64,000 nt of DNA, taken from assembly GCA_035530875.1 (NCBI GenBank), contig DATKUB010000054.1, positions 32,197-96,196 on the forward strand. The letters run 5' to 3'. The stretch comes from JANXYY01 sp035530875. Lineage in GTDB: Bacteria; Actinomycetota; Actinomycetes; Nanopelagicales; Nanopelagicaceae. This document shows, piece by piece, positions 35,511 to 44,552 of this stretch. The notes under the pieces are model-generated. The model saw only the letters and a list, made by a program, of their open reading frames with translations. It ran no database searches and was not told where the DNA came from. How positions within the stretch are numbered: the first letter of the stretch is position 1; the number at the start of each line of letters is the position of its first letter. A program made the position numbers and the translations under genes.

Positions 35511-35837
35511 TGTTTTTGTTCCAACCTGTTTGATTTACCAAAATCCTTGCTTCCACTGTCTCCCACTTACAGCGTAGATTTCGCTGACTAACTTCGTCTT
35601 GGGATCTCGATGCCAGGGGTAGGAGAAGAATCCTGCGATACTCAACAGACATCTACTATCACTACACCAAACCGATGTTTCGACGACTCATTAAACCGAG
35701 GTTTCCGCCCAGGGTCTCGACGTGTAACTACATTCCCTTTGCTTGGAACCTGATTTTTTAAATTTCATGGGCCCGGCTCCTGAAGGACGGCGCCAGGCTG
35801 TGGACATACAGACTGATTGCGCGAAACCGTGGGTGAT
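35511..35837. other. Noncoding stretch after tRNA-His
   Basis: No convincing gene on either strand. It starts with a T-rich run (TGTTTTTGTT) that may end tRNA-His transcription. The rest has scattered stops in all frames and no clear repeat or hairpin. It may be debris of an insertion at the tRNA. Confidence 0.5.
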
Positions 35838-36659
35838 CTAGTTGGGGGTGGAATTAGTTCGTTCGGCAAGAATGTATGGCGTTAGAGATTCAGGTGCCAT
35901 TCCAATCTCCCAACTTGGATTTTTCCTTCCAATGCCAACTGCAATCACAAATGAGGATCTCTCTTGTTCGGAATCGCCGCCATGGCCACCGGAATCAATG
36001 TGGCCATGGTCGGTAGTGATGACCAGTAGCCAATTCTCATCGAATTTCTTGGTCCGATCGCGAATCGCTTGTTCTAATTTCGCCAGATGTGAGTCGACAC
36101 GTTCGATTGCGGCTAAGTAATGGTCTCCTACGACGCCGTGTTGGTGACCAGCTTCATCGGCATCACAGAAATAAACAAAATTGACATCGGGGCCAGCCAT
36201 GGTGAGTGCGTATAGAGTTGCGTGAGCAACCTCGGAATCGGCCTTTTGATAACCGTGAACTTCGCCGTCGCGCGCGATGACCCGATGTTTATACGACATC
36301 TGCTGTTCGCGGCGCTCATGAATTACCGGACCAAGCCCCGATGGATCCACTAATGGCGGCCATCCCGCGGCGGCGAAGGTGGTCGTACTTTGATCTTGAT
36401 AGAAGGCAAGACTGAGTAAGTCTGGGCGGTGCAATAGTTGATGACCCATAAACCGATTGTCTGTGACCCCGTGTTGTTCATGAGTGGATCCGGTCAAAAG
36501 AGTGGCCCATCCTGGGCCAGACCAAGTCGGCGGAGTAATAACCATCTCACTAAAAAAGCCAACATCCTTTAAGGCGGAAAGCGTCGGGGCTTTCCCAGAA
36601 TTGATTGCGGTCTTAAGCAATAGACCGTCAATTCCGACGAGAAGAATTTTTGTCTTCAT
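35838..36659 (-). CDS. Alkaline-phosphatase-superfamily phosphodiesterase / nucleotide pyrophosphatase-like
   Basis: 273 residues. ILLVGIDGLLLKTAINSGKAPTLSALK supplies the first metal ligand. ITPPTWSGPGWATLLTGSTHEQHGVTDN supplies the catalytic Thr/Ser region. FVYFCDADEAGHQHG and LVITTDHGHIDSGGHGG supply the second metal site. This is the type I phosphodiesterase / nucleotide pyrophosphatase pattern. No signal peptide. I start at the ATG at 36659 (MKTKILLVG). It is the only gene between tRNA-His and the repeated tRNA-His end, so it may be cargo of a small insertion. Confidence 0.85.
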   Translation of the reverse strand: MKTKILLVGIDGLLLKTAINSGKAPTLSALKDVGFFSEMVITPPTWSGPGWATLLTGSTHEQHGVTDNRFMGHQLLHRPDLLSLAFYQDQSTTTFAAAGWPPLVDPSGLGPVIHERREQQMSYKHRVIARDGEVHGYQKADSEVAHATLYALTMAGPDVNFVYFCDADEAGHQHGVVGDHYLAAIERVDSHLAKLEQAIRDRTKKFDENWLLVITTDHGHIDSGGHGGDSEQERSSFVIAVGIGRKNPSWEIGMAPESLTPYILAERTNSTPN

Positions 36660-36992
36660 TGCCTGAATACTACCTTCCAAAATACACCTGAAATCGCCGT
36701 AGTCACCGAGGCTTGTAGCGGTATTGAGAAAGCCATTTCCCTTTTGGTCGGTAAGGCTTAGGGTGCCTTTAATTCGATTCCGATAGTAGATTCCGATCTT
36801 GCAAGTCGCTCAGCGCGTCGAGCGGTGGGGACGATCGCCGAAACGCTGGGCTCGCTGACTTGAAAAGCCGCTGACAAAGAATTGGGTTAGTTCTCTCATA
36901 TGTCTGCGAATAAAATTCTATTCACGCGAACTCCCGCCGTGCGTTACGCTAAATGTGACATATTTGCAGGTCAAAGGGGATGCAGTGCTCCC
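36660..36992. other. Noncoding stretch before the repeated tRNA-His end
   Basis: No gene recognised on either strand. AT-rich patches (36880-36970) contrast with the coding neighbours. No integrase remnant could be read in any frame I tried. Confidence 0.45.
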
Positions 36993-37015
36993 TTCAAGCA
37001 CCGTTACTCACCCCA
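36993..37015 (+). repeat. Partial copy of the tRNA-His 3' end (possible attachment site)
   Basis: TTCAAG-CA-CCGTTACTCACCCCA matches tRNA-His 35488-35510 at 21 of 23 positions, including the last 15 bases and the encoded CCA. It is in the same orientation, 1505 bases downstream. The rest of the tRNA is absent. Duplicated tRNA 3' ends are the usual footprint of tyrosine-integrase elements, but no integrase is visible in the window, so this is an inferred att site. Confidence 0.6.
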
Positions 37016-37084
37016 AACAATTCCTATAAGTTCGGCACAGGTGGCGTGAATGCCCTGCATCGATGAATGCTCGATACTTAGCCC

Positions 37085-38464
37085 ATGACCAATTTCAAAT
37101 CGTCGCGAGCTGCCGTTGAGGATTCACTTCAGAAGGTGGAGTCAATAGACCGATCAGGCTATGAGTTAAATAGTGTCCTGGCCTTGACCCCGGATGTAGA
37201 GCTTCAAGCCGATGCCTACGACAAGACCGGGTTGCAACTGCCACTAAACGGATTCCCGATTCTGATCAAGGACAATATTGAAGCTATCGGCTTGCCAGGC
37301 ACCGCCGGTTCGTTGGCCTTATCGGATACCGAGGTAAGGCAAGACTCCCCCTTAGTCGCGCGGCTTCGAAAAGCTGGGGCAATCGTGATTGGATCCACCA
37401 ATCTTTCTGAATGGGCAAACATCCGTTCCGACAAATCCACTAGCGGGTGGTCGGCAGTAGGCGGCCTCACGGCTAACCCATGGATCCATATGCACAGCGC
37501 GGGCGGCTCTTCTGCCGGATCCGGGGCCGCGGTGGCCGCTGGTTTGTCTCGATTTGCAATCGGAAGTGAAACCGACGGCTCAATCACTTGTCCCGCATCC
37601 TTAAATGGTTGCGTTGGAATCAAGCCGACGGTTGGCTCTGTGCCGCGCGCTGGAATGGTTCCAATCAGCGCCAGCCAAGATTCGCCAGGGCCCATGACAC
37701 AGACCGTGGCTGACGCGGCACTCCTCTTGGAAATCATGATGGGTAGATCTGGTCTAGTTGCGGCTACGAAAGATTGGAGTGGCATTCGCATCGGGGTAGT
37801 TCGAAGTTGGCTCACCAATAACGATAAGACGAATTCGCTTTTTGAATCTTCCGTCTCAACCCTTGCCCGTGCCGGAATCCATCTATTAGATGTCGACCTG
37901 GTTGAACCAGATGAGAACATCGGCGAAGATGAGTTCGATGTACTCCTTCACGAACTTGTCTCCGATCTCGGGGATTATCTGCAGGCTCGCCATGGATCGC
38001 GAGTGAAATCGTTAGCAGATGTCGTTGCTTTCAACGCGCAGAATGCGGAGACCGAATTGGCATTCTTTGGACAAGAACTTTTCGAGAAGGCGCTTCAATT
38101 GGGCGGCCGAGGCCTTGCACACCAGGAGAAACGAGCTCGGAATCTAGCCTGGGCGAATCAAACGATTCATCGGGCTCTTTTGGATGTGGACGTGGTCATT
38201 GGCTGCACCTACGCACCGGCTTGGGTCAGCAAGTTGGGCGAGGGCGATGACTTTAGTTCTGCTAGTTGGATCAGCACTGCACCATCGATCGCCGGCGCGC
38301 CAATCGGCACGTTACCCATGGGACTCGTGGATGGCTTGCCCGTTGGGCTTGGAGTCGTAGCAAGAAATGGTGAAGAATCAAAACTCCTAAGTGCTATGGC
38401 GGCAATAGAACACAGATTGGATATCGGCGTGCTACAACCAACTTTTAATCGGAGACCCGCATGA
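37085..38464 (+). CDS. Amidase-signature family hydrolase
   Basis: 459 residues. The Ser-cisSer-Lys triad is visible: Lys62 (ILIKDNIEA), Ser142 in GGSSAGSGAA, and the nucleophile Ser166 in SETDGSITCPA. Hydrolyses an amide bond; substrate unknown. The gene opens a three-gene operon with an SDR (ATGA overlap) and a class V aminotransferase-like protein. It lies 69 bases after the tRNA-His end copy, so it is the first gene of the putative island. Confidence 0.9.
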   Translation: MTNFKSSRAAVEDSLQKVESIDRSGYELNSVLALTPDVELQADAYDKTGLQLPLNGFPILIKDNIEAIGLPGTAGSLALSDTEVRQDSPLVARLRKAGAIVIGSTNLSEWANIRSDKSTSGWSAVGGLTANPWIHMHSAGGSSAGSGAAVAAGLSRFAIGSETDGSITCPASLNGCVGIKPTVGSVPRAGMVPISASQDSPGPMTQTVADAALLLEIMMGRSGLVAATKDWSGIRIGVVRSWLTNNDKTNSLFESSVSTLARAGIHLLDVDLVEPDENIGEDEFDVLLHELVSDLGDYLQARHGSRVKSLADVVAFNAQNAETELAFFGQELFEKALQLGGRGLAHQEKRARNLAWANQTIHRALLDVDVVIGCTYAPAWVSKLGEGDDFSSASWISTAPSIAGAPIGTLPMGLVDGLPVGLGVVARNGEESKLLSAMAAIEHRLDIGVLQPTFNRRPA

Positions 38465-39213
38465 CCAATCGATCGGTATTTGTTACTGGAGCATCACGAG
38501 GTATTGGCGCCGCTATCGCTCGTGAATTTGCAGAATTAGGTGACCGAGTTGCTGTGCACTATGGAGAATCGAAGACATCTGCTAGCAAGGTGCTTGAGTC
38601 GTTAGCTGGAACCGGTCATATTGCGGTTCATGCCGACCTCCGAGACGCCAACGAGGTTCGTAACGCGGTAGATCGTGCTGCAGAAGAGTTCGGCGGGATA
38701 GATGTGCTAGTTAACAATGCCGGCGTTTTCTTCTCACATCCACTAGAGACTTCTACTTACGAGGAGTGGCAGAACGCGTGGGCAGACACCCTGGGCATCA
38801 ACCTAATCGGCGCCGCAAATATGGTTTGGTGCGCTGTTCAGCACATGCCCCACCACGCTAACTCGCGAATCGTAAATGTTGGTTCTCGCGGGGCATTTCG
38901 AGGCGAGCCCACGAGCCCTGCATACGGAGCGAGCAAGGCCGGACTCTCGTCATTTGGACAATCCATGGCGCTGGCGCTGGCTCCACTAGGAATTTCGGTA
39001 ACGACGTTGGCACCCGGATTCGTAGAGACCAAAATGGCCGCTGAACTTCTAAATGGCCCTGAAGGGGAAGAGATTCGGAGTCAGAGCCCGTTTAATCGAG
39101 TGGCCACCGCAAAAGAGATTGCCAAAGCCGTCGCCTTTCTTGCATCGAATGAAGCAGAATGGGCAAGCGGGGCGATTCTTGATTTCAATGGTGCCTCTTA
39201 CCTGAGGATGTGA
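38461..39213 (+). CDS. Short-chain dehydrogenase/reductase (SDR)
   Basis: 250 residues, classical SDR. TGASRGIG cofactor loop at 9-16, NNAG at 85-88, catalytic Ser142, Tyr155 and Lys159 (YGASK), then PGFVETKM. An NAD(P)-dependent alcohol/ketone interconversion is expected. It overlaps the amidase stop by four bases, so the two are co-translated. Confidence 0.92.
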   Translation: MTNRSVFVTGASRGIGAAIAREFAELGDRVAVHYGESKTSASKVLESLAGTGHIAVHADLRDANEVRNAVDRAAEEFGGIDVLVNNAGVFFSHPLETSTYEEWQNAWADTLGINLIGAANMVWCAVQHMPHHANSRIVNVGSRGAFRGEPTSPAYGASKAGLSSFGQSMALALAPLGISVTTLAPGFVETKMAAELLNGPEGEEIRSQSPFNRVATAKEIAKAVAFLASNEAEWASGAILDFNGASYLRM

Positions 39214-39216
39214 GCA

Positions 39217-40416
39217 ATGCATTACGACGTTCAACGGATCCGCAAGCATTTTCCCTCCCTAGATACCGATCTGGCCTTTTTCGACGGGCCAGCCGGCAGC
39301 CAAGTGCCAGATGTCGTCGGCGAGGCAATGAAGGAGGCCATAATCGCGGCAACTTCAAACCGTGGGACGGTTACCGAATCGGAGCGCAATGCGGATAGAC
39401 ACGTAAAGGAATTTAGAGAGGCAGTTTCTGATCTAATTAATTGTGATCCGCAAGGTGTGGTCTATGGCAGAAGTTGGACCCAACTTGCGTATGACTTTTC
39501 ACGGAATCTGTCCAAGACCTGGAAATCTGGGGACGAGATAATTGTCAGTCGGCTCGATCACGATTCGAACATCAGACCTTGGATCCAAGCCGCAGAATCT
39601 GTTGGAGCCATGGTCAAATGGGCAGAATTTGATCGAGAGACCGGAGACCTGCCGGTATCTGCCATTGAAACTCTCCTCAGCGAAAGAACTCGGCTGGTAG
39701 CCGTTACTGGCGCTTCAAATACCCTTGGGACTCGTCCCGATCTGGTTGGGATCCAAAACGCCGTCCACGCATCGAAAGCCCTCTTGTACGTCGATGGAGT
39801 TCATTTGACCCCACATGCCCCGATCGACGTGAAAGAGATCGGTGCCGATTTCTATGGCTTCTCTGCTTACAAATTAATGGGACCGCACTGCGCAGCCCTT
39901 GCCGCCTCACCTTCACTATTGGAATCCATTCCAAATGACAAACTGCTCCCGTCCACATCAGCAGTTCCCGAACGTTTTGAGTTTGGCACTCTCCCGTACG
40001 AAATCATGGCTGGCGTTACAGCGGCAATTAACTTCATTGCAGGGCTAGCGCCGGCAGATTCGGTTTCTAGACGCGAAAGCATTGTTACTTCAATGATGGC
40101 GCTCGAAGAATACGAAACAGATCTATTCGAGTATATGGAGGAGTCACTCGCTCAGATTCAGGGTTTGAGAACTTTCGGTCATGCAAAACTTCGAACCCCA
40201 ACTGTTTACTTTGACCTTCCTGGAATCGATTCCGCCGATGTGTATCGGCATTTGGCGACTAAAAAAGTCAATGCGCCCGCAGGCCATTTCTACGCATTAG
40301 AGATTTCACGAGCCTTGGGTCTAGGCGATGCTGGTGCCATTCGCGCAGGCCTGGCGCCATATAACAACAAGGAAGACGTCGATAGGCTCGTCGCTGCCCT
40401 CAAAGACTTAACCTAA
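39217..40416 (+). CDS. Class V aminotransferase / cysteine-desulfurase-like PLP enzyme
   Basis: 399 residues, PLP fold type I. LFVDGVH-like LLYVDGVHLTPHAPIDV holds the PLP-contacting Asp and His. The Schiff-base Lys219 is in FYGFSAYKLMGPH. SNTLGTRPDL is a further pocket segment. It matches the cysteine-desulfurase-like subgroup that lacks a clear catalytic Cys loop, so a desulfurase role is not assured. GAGG lies before the ATG, three bases after the SDR stop. A strong convergent terminator follows. Confidence 0.85.
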   Translation: MHYDVQRIRKHFPSLDTDLAFFDGPAGSQVPDVVGEAMKEAIIAATSNRGTVTESERNADRHVKEFREAVSDLINCDPQGVVYGRSWTQLAYDFSRNLSKTWKSGDEIIVSRLDHDSNIRPWIQAAESVGAMVKWAEFDRETGDLPVSAIETLLSERTRLVAVTGASNTLGTRPDLVGIQNAVHASKALLYVDGVHLTPHAPIDVKEIGADFYGFSAYKLMGPHCAALAASPSLLESIPNDKLLPSTSAVPERFEFGTLPYEIMAGVTAAINFIAGLAPADSVSRRESIVTSMMALEEYETDLFEYMEESLAQIQGLRTFGHAKLRTPTVYFDLPGIDSADVYRHLATKKVNAPAGHFYALEISRALGLGDAGAIRAGLAPYNNKEDVDRLVAALKDLT

Positions 40417-40429
40417 CTGGAGTGAGGTC

Positions 40430-40479
40430 AATCGAAAGGCTCATACACCGATGTTGCTTGGTGCATGAGCCTTTCGATT
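40430..40479. terminator. Convergent intrinsic terminator
   Basis: Arms of 20 bases (40430-40449 and 40460-40479) pair with a single mismatch around a ten-base loop. It separates the rightward amidase operon from the leftward ABC/sulfo-lyase operon. T tracts are weak (TTCTGTTT on plus). Confidence 0.75.
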
Positions 40480-40531
40480 CTGTTTCCCAACTAATCAGGC
40501 CGCTTCTGGCGGGCCTGCTTCAAAGTGCTCC

Positions 40532-41377
40532 CTAGGGTTGGCCGAACCATGGCGCGACCTTGCGTTCCACAAGACGCATCAAGGTTCGAAACACCACACC
40601 AAGCACCATGATGATCAGAATGATTCCAAGGACTTTAGACGTGTGATAAGCATTCGATTGGGCAGTTAGCACCGCGCCGAGTCCACTCAGAGCGGTCGAA
40701 ATCTCAGCGATAAACATTCCGACAAGTCCCATGGCAACGCCTTGGCTGACTCCTGTGACAATAAATGGAACGGAGCCAGGCAGAACAATGTGTCCCCAAA
40801 TTTGTCGTCGATTTGCACAGAAAGACTGTCCCACTTCCAGGAGAGACTTATCTACATTTCGAACGCCGTTGTAAACGTTGATGCTGACCGGAAAGATGAC
40901 GAAAAGAATTGTTATGAGCGATTGAGCCATCTTTCCAAACCCAAACCAAATCGTCAGCAAGGGAACAAGCGTGACCATCGGCGTGGCGTATAGAGCGAAA
41001 ATATAAATTCCGACAAGAGCGTCGAAATTTCTAAAGACACCCATCAACATTCCCAAGGTAATTCCGATGGCGGTACCAACGGACAAGCCAATCAGAAATG
41101 TCTCGACACTAACCATCAGGGCGGATGCCAATTGATCGTGGGCGAACATCGAAAACATATCTTTAAAGACTTTGGTCAATGGTGAGAAAAGGATTTCCAT
41201 GGTTCGTGACCCGTAGTATTGCCAAGCGGCCGCAATGATTACAAAGGAGAGGAGTCGATACCCGATTCGAGTCATCTTCTCTTTCTTCAACAGAGCAGTT
41301 CGCTTTTCGATGACGATCCTGCCAATTTCTTCAATCTCCAAGGCAGACGGCCCGCCGACATCAAATGAACTACTCAT
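40532..41377 (-). CDS. ABC transporter permease, SsuC/TauC type
   Basis: 281 residues from the ATG at 41377. Six transmembrane helices, with the EAA loop ANRRQIWGHIVLPGSVPFIVTGVSQG, in the nitrate/taurine/sulfonate permease family. The start is preceded by AGAGGAA and overlaps the end of the ATPase gene by eight bases; the frame extends six codons upstream without a better site. Works with the ATPase next door and the substrate-binding protein nearly 8 kb upstream in the same direction. Confidence 0.9.
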   Translation of the reverse strand: MSSSFDVGGPSALEIEEIGRIVIEKRTALLKKEKMTRIGYRLLSFVIIAAAWQYYGSRTMEILFSPLTKVFKDMFSMFAHDQLASALMVSVETFLIGLSVGTAIGITLGMLMGVFRNFDALVGIYIFALYATPMVTLVPLLTIWFGFGKMAQSLITILFVIFPVSINVYNGVRNVDKSLLEVGQSFCANRRQIWGHIVLPGSVPFIVTGVSQGVAMGLVGMFIAEISTALSGLGAVLTAQSNAYHTSKVLGIILIIMVLGVVFRTLMRLVERKVAPWFGQP

Positions 41378-42197
41378 GAGCTTCCTCTCTTCCACCGATT
41401 AGGCCGCGAACTTGTTCGCGTAGTTCTGGATACAACGGACTTTTTCGCACGGATTCGACAGTCCTTGGCCTGGGGATTTCGACGTCCAAGATGCCTACGA
41501 TTCGTCCAGGTCGGGCACTCATGACAACAATTCGATCCGCCAAAGTTATGGCTTCGTCGATACTGTGCGTGATAAACACGGCGGTCTGCCTCAATTCAGT
41601 CCAGATGCCAAGCAACTCTTCCTGCAACGTCTCTCGCGTTTGAGCATCGACGGCACCGAACGGCTCATCCAACAAAAGTACTTTGGGCCGTACAACTAGC
41701 GCCCGGGCCAGACCAACCCGTTGCCGCATACCGCCCGAAAGCTGACTTGGGTAACGTTTCTCGAAACCTTCGAGGCCAACAAGTTTGACAGCCCACGCAA
41801 CTCGCTCTTTGATATCGCTTTTGTTCATTTTGGCCAGCTCTAGTGGAAAGGCAATATTCTTTTCGATCGTCTTCCAAGGGAAGAGGTCGAATTGCTGAAA
41901 GACCATCGCCATGTCTCGACGTGGATTGTGAACCTCGACGTCATCAACGACGATGCGACCCGCATCGATCTCCGTCAGGCCGTTGAGCATTCTTAAAAGC
42001 GTGGTCTTACCCGAACCACTTGGACCGACCACGCAAACGAATTCGTTGCGCTTGATGTTTAGAGATACATCCCTCAAAACCAGAAGATCACCAAACCACT
42101 TGCACACGTGTTCGATGCGAATGGCGAATTCATCGTCTGACTGAGACGTCTCCATCTGAACCTGATCTGTAATCTTCGACTTCAGACCCCTAAGCAT
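41370..42197 (-). CDS. ABC transporter ATP-binding protein, SsuB/TauB type
   Basis: 275 residues. Walker A GPSGSGKTT, Q-loop VFQQFDLFPWKT, signature LSGGMRQRVGLARAL, Walker B VLLLDEPFGAVDAQTRE, H-loop FITHSIDEA. This is the NitT/TauT group used for aliphatic sulfonates, taurine, nitrate and pyrimidine precursors. An N-terminal extension of about 25 residues precedes the domain. GGGAG lies before the ATG. Confidence 0.92.
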   Translation of the reverse strand: MLRGLKSKITDQVQMETSQSDDEFAIRIEHVCKWFGDLLVLRDVSLNIKRNEFVCVVGPSGSGKTTLLRMLNGLTEIDAGRIVVDDVEVHNPRRDMAMVFQQFDLFPWKTIEKNIAFPLELAKMNKSDIKERVAWAVKLVGLEGFEKRYPSQLSGGMRQRVGLARALVVRPKVLLLDEPFGAVDAQTRETLQEELLGIWTELRQTAVFITHSIDEAITLADRIVVMSARPGRIVGILDVEIPRPRTVESVRKSPLYPELREQVRGLIGGREEAHE

Positions 42198-42245
42198 AGA
42201 AATCTCCCTTGGTTACAGCTCTACGGACCATTACCATTCTCCTTC

Positions 42246-43064
42246 TCATGATTGCGAAACAATCTTGTTCTTAAGAGTTCCGATTCCTTCGATGGTTGAA
42301 GTGAGAACTTCTCCCTGCTTCAGGAACCGTTTAGGGGTTCGAGCATTACCAACGCCACCTGGCGTTCCCGTTAGTATCAAATCGCCAGGCAATAACGTTG
42401 TAAATGCCGATATATATGAGATCAAGTCGGCCGGTTGAAAGAGCAGATCGGAAGTTCGACTATCTTGAACGGATTCTCCGTCAATTGCACAGGTGATATG
42501 CAAATCTCTCGCATGGTCTATTTCATCAGGAGTAACCAGAATTGGACCTACTGGCGTTGAAGCTTCGAAATTCTTCCCTTGAAACCATTGTGTCGTCCGG
42601 TTCTGCCACTCTCGCATCGATATGTCGTTGGTTACTACATAGCCAGCGACATATTCGAGCGCTTCTGCTTTCGTGACATCCTTCGCAGCCTTACCGATAA
42701 CGACTCCGAGTTCGACTTCCCAGTCGACAGTCTCCGATATACGTGGAATAGAAATGTTGTCGTTGGGGCCAATCAACGTGCTCGCAAATTTAGCGAAGAC
42801 TGTCGGGTATTCAGGCGTCGGCTTGTTCGTCTCGTGTATGTGACTTTTGTAGTTAAGCCCTATGCAAAAGATGCGTGTCGTCGAACCAAAGAGATTGACT
42901 ATCTTGCTCTCGTCATAAGCGAGCGCCATTTTACTTTCTAAATCTTGCCACTTCGGTTCCATAAGTAAATCCGCTAGATCAACAAACGGCAGTATTTCGA
43001 ATTGACCATCTACTACTCGAGCAAGGGATGTGCTGCCTCCAATGTGCACTTTTGTTAATTTCAT
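42246..43064 (-). CDS. Fumarylacetoacetate hydrolase (FAH) family protein, island copy
   Basis: 272 residues. The metal ligands Glu116, Glu118 (DWEVELGVVIG) and Asp147 (TNDISMREWQ) mark the FAH fold, which cleaves or decarboxylates beta-keto acids, acylpyruvates or related compounds. ILTGTPGGVGNARTPKRFL is the usual late motif. Its ATG overlaps the cupin TGA. A second, only distantly similar FAH-family gene is at 59976. The exact reaction is not known; it may act on a C-C bond of the island's substrate. Confidence 0.88.
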   Translation of the reverse strand: MKLTKVHIGGSTSLARVVDGQFEILPFVDLADLLMEPKWQDLESKMALAYDESKIVNLFGSTTRIFCIGLNYKSHIHETNKPTPEYPTVFAKFASTLIGPNDNISIPRISETVDWEVELGVVIGKAAKDVTKAEALEYVAGYVVTNDISMREWQNRTTQWFQGKNFEASTPVGPILVTPDEIDHARDLHITCAIDGESVQDSRTSDLLFQPADLISYISAFTTLLPGDLILTGTPGGVGNARTPKRFLKQGEVLTSTIEGIGTLKNKIVSQS

Positions 43065-43441
43065 GACAGCACCTCATCAATCTCTTCGATATTGTTCGAA
43101 AAATCTGCATCTGGAAAGAAGCAGATAAGTTGCATCTCAGAATTTGGATCAGGCAAGGTGGCATGTTTCATTCCCTGAGGGACGAGAATTGAATCTCCTT
43201 CTTGTATCCGTGTTCGAGTGCCCTCAATCCAGAGGGTGCCTGAGCCCTCTTTCACAAATACCACTTCAACCGAATGAGGGTGGCGATGAGCTGTGCGATT
43301 AGGGTCAGAGACCATTCTTACAATTCGCATGCTCACGCTGGCATCATCGATATCAGTGAATTGGGCAAAGGGATCGGCAGAGTCCCGTCCTGGTAAGGAC
43401 TTAAACTTCAACTCCGCAAACGAGGTTCGGTGGAGATTCAT
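43061..43441 (-). CDS. Cupin-domain protein
   Basis: 126 residues with a single cupin barrel. The first metal motif is HRHPHSVEVVFVKEGSGTLWIEG and the second is PQGMKHATLPD. It may be a small isomerase/dioxygenase-like enzyme or a binding protein. The start and the stop of the preceding oxidoreductase form TGATG, and its stop overlaps the FAH start, so it is tightly built into the operon. Confidence 0.85.
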   Translation of the reverse strand: MNLHRTSFAELKFKSLPGRDSADPFAQFTDIDDASVSMRIVRMVSDPNRTAHRHPHSVEVVFVKEGSGTLWIEGTRTRIQEGDSILVPQGMKHATLPDPNSEMQLICFFPDADFSNNIEEIDEVLS

Positions 43442-44505
43442 CAGTCAGGTAACACCACGCCAACGGAATCCAGAATCTCTGCTACTTCAACAGACGCCCC
43501 ATTACGCTTATTTGAGAGCAGTGCTGCCTCAATTACGGCTAATGCACGCACCGCTTCGACTCCGCCAACTTCCACTTTGGCTTCCCCGCGAGTTGCTAAT
43601 GCGAATTCTTCAAGCTGTTCGCGGAACATGTCAGTTGTTGGCAGGATTTCAGAAGTTCGGCTGGCCTCGCCATATTGCTGTGACAGCAAACTGCTATGAG
43701 AATCGACTAAATGAGCATCATCCCAGTGACTGAAGTCCAAATCGTAGAAGAGATTTGCCTTCGTGCCTTGCAGCGAGAGGGTATACACACCAGGAGAAGC
43801 CCAACCCGTACCTAAATAAGCAAGAGAGCCTGATTCGAATTCCAAGATCGACATGATCGCATCTGGAACTTCCGACTCTGTGTAAAGCTTTCTGAATTGA
43901 GCCGTCACTGACTTTACCGGGCCAAGCAAATACTGCAATGTGTCGGCATGGTGAACGCCAAGTTGTATGTACGCTCCACCCGGACTCTTGTGTGCATACC
44001 AGCGCCACGTATCAGGTGTTAATTCGAGTCCTCGTTCGTTTGAAAAGTTTGCTTGAGCCAATGAGACTGGTCCCAAAGTTCCGTCGTCGATCCACTTCTT
44101 CTGTTGACGATGTCCAGACAGTCGACGTGAACTATGACCTACGGCGAATGTCGCGTTAGTGTCGAATGACGCCTTCAGCATCGAAGCGGCATCGGTCATC
44201 GTCGCAGCAATTGGCTTATCCGTGTAAATAGGTTTTCCAGCTGCGAACGCTTGCTCGATGAGCGGGCGGTGTGTGTCGTTCGGGGTGGTGAGAATGATGC
44301 CCTCGACTGCGTCATCGGCAAGAAGCTCCTCGTATGAAGATGCGGCCCGCGGAATATTGAACTCTTGCTGAAATGCAGTTCGTTTTGCCTCCTCACGACT
44401 GAAGCAGCTAACTAAGTCGATCACATCGCCTCTCTGGGCGCCGCGGGCTTGCACTCTGGCCCAACGTCCAAGTCCTACACAGGCTAGGCGTACCTTCTCT
44501 GACAT
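43441..44505 (-). CDS. Gfo/Idh/MocA-family oxidoreductase
   Basis: 354 residues. The N-terminal Rossmann loop is VRLACVGLGRWARVQARGA, GKPIYTDKPIAATM is the EKP-equivalent motif (here DKP), and GGAYIQLGVHHADTLQYLLG is the catalytic His/Asp segment of the C-terminal domain. Oxidises or reduces a hydroxyl of a sugar- or polyol-like compound with NAD(P). It could supply the second dehydrogenase needed to interconvert sulfolactate stereoisomers, but that is speculation. Confidence 0.88.
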   Translation of the reverse strand: MSEKVRLACVGLGRWARVQARGAQRGDVIDLVSCFSREEAKRTAFQQEFNIPRAASSYEELLADDAVEGIILTTPNDTHRPLIEQAFAAGKPIYTDKPIAATMTDAASMLKASFDTNATFAVGHSSRRLSGHRQQKKWIDDGTLGPVSLAQANFSNERGLELTPDTWRWYAHKSPGGAYIQLGVHHADTLQYLLGPVKSVTAQFRKLYTESEVPDAIMSILEFESGSLAYLGTGWASPGVYTLSLQGTKANLFYDLDFSHWDDAHLVDSHSSLLSQQYGEASRTSEILPTTDMFREQLEEFALATRGEAKVEVGGVEAVRALAVIEAALLSNKRNGASVEVAEILDSVGVVLPD

Positions 44506-44552
44506 TGCTACTCCATTTTCTTTAGGTAAGTTTTCGGGGCGGTGAAAAACAT

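Noticed and set aside
35511..36992. Integrase remnant beside the tRNA-His duplication
   Set aside because: No frame on either strand gave recognisable integrase motifs in the noncoding parts I read.
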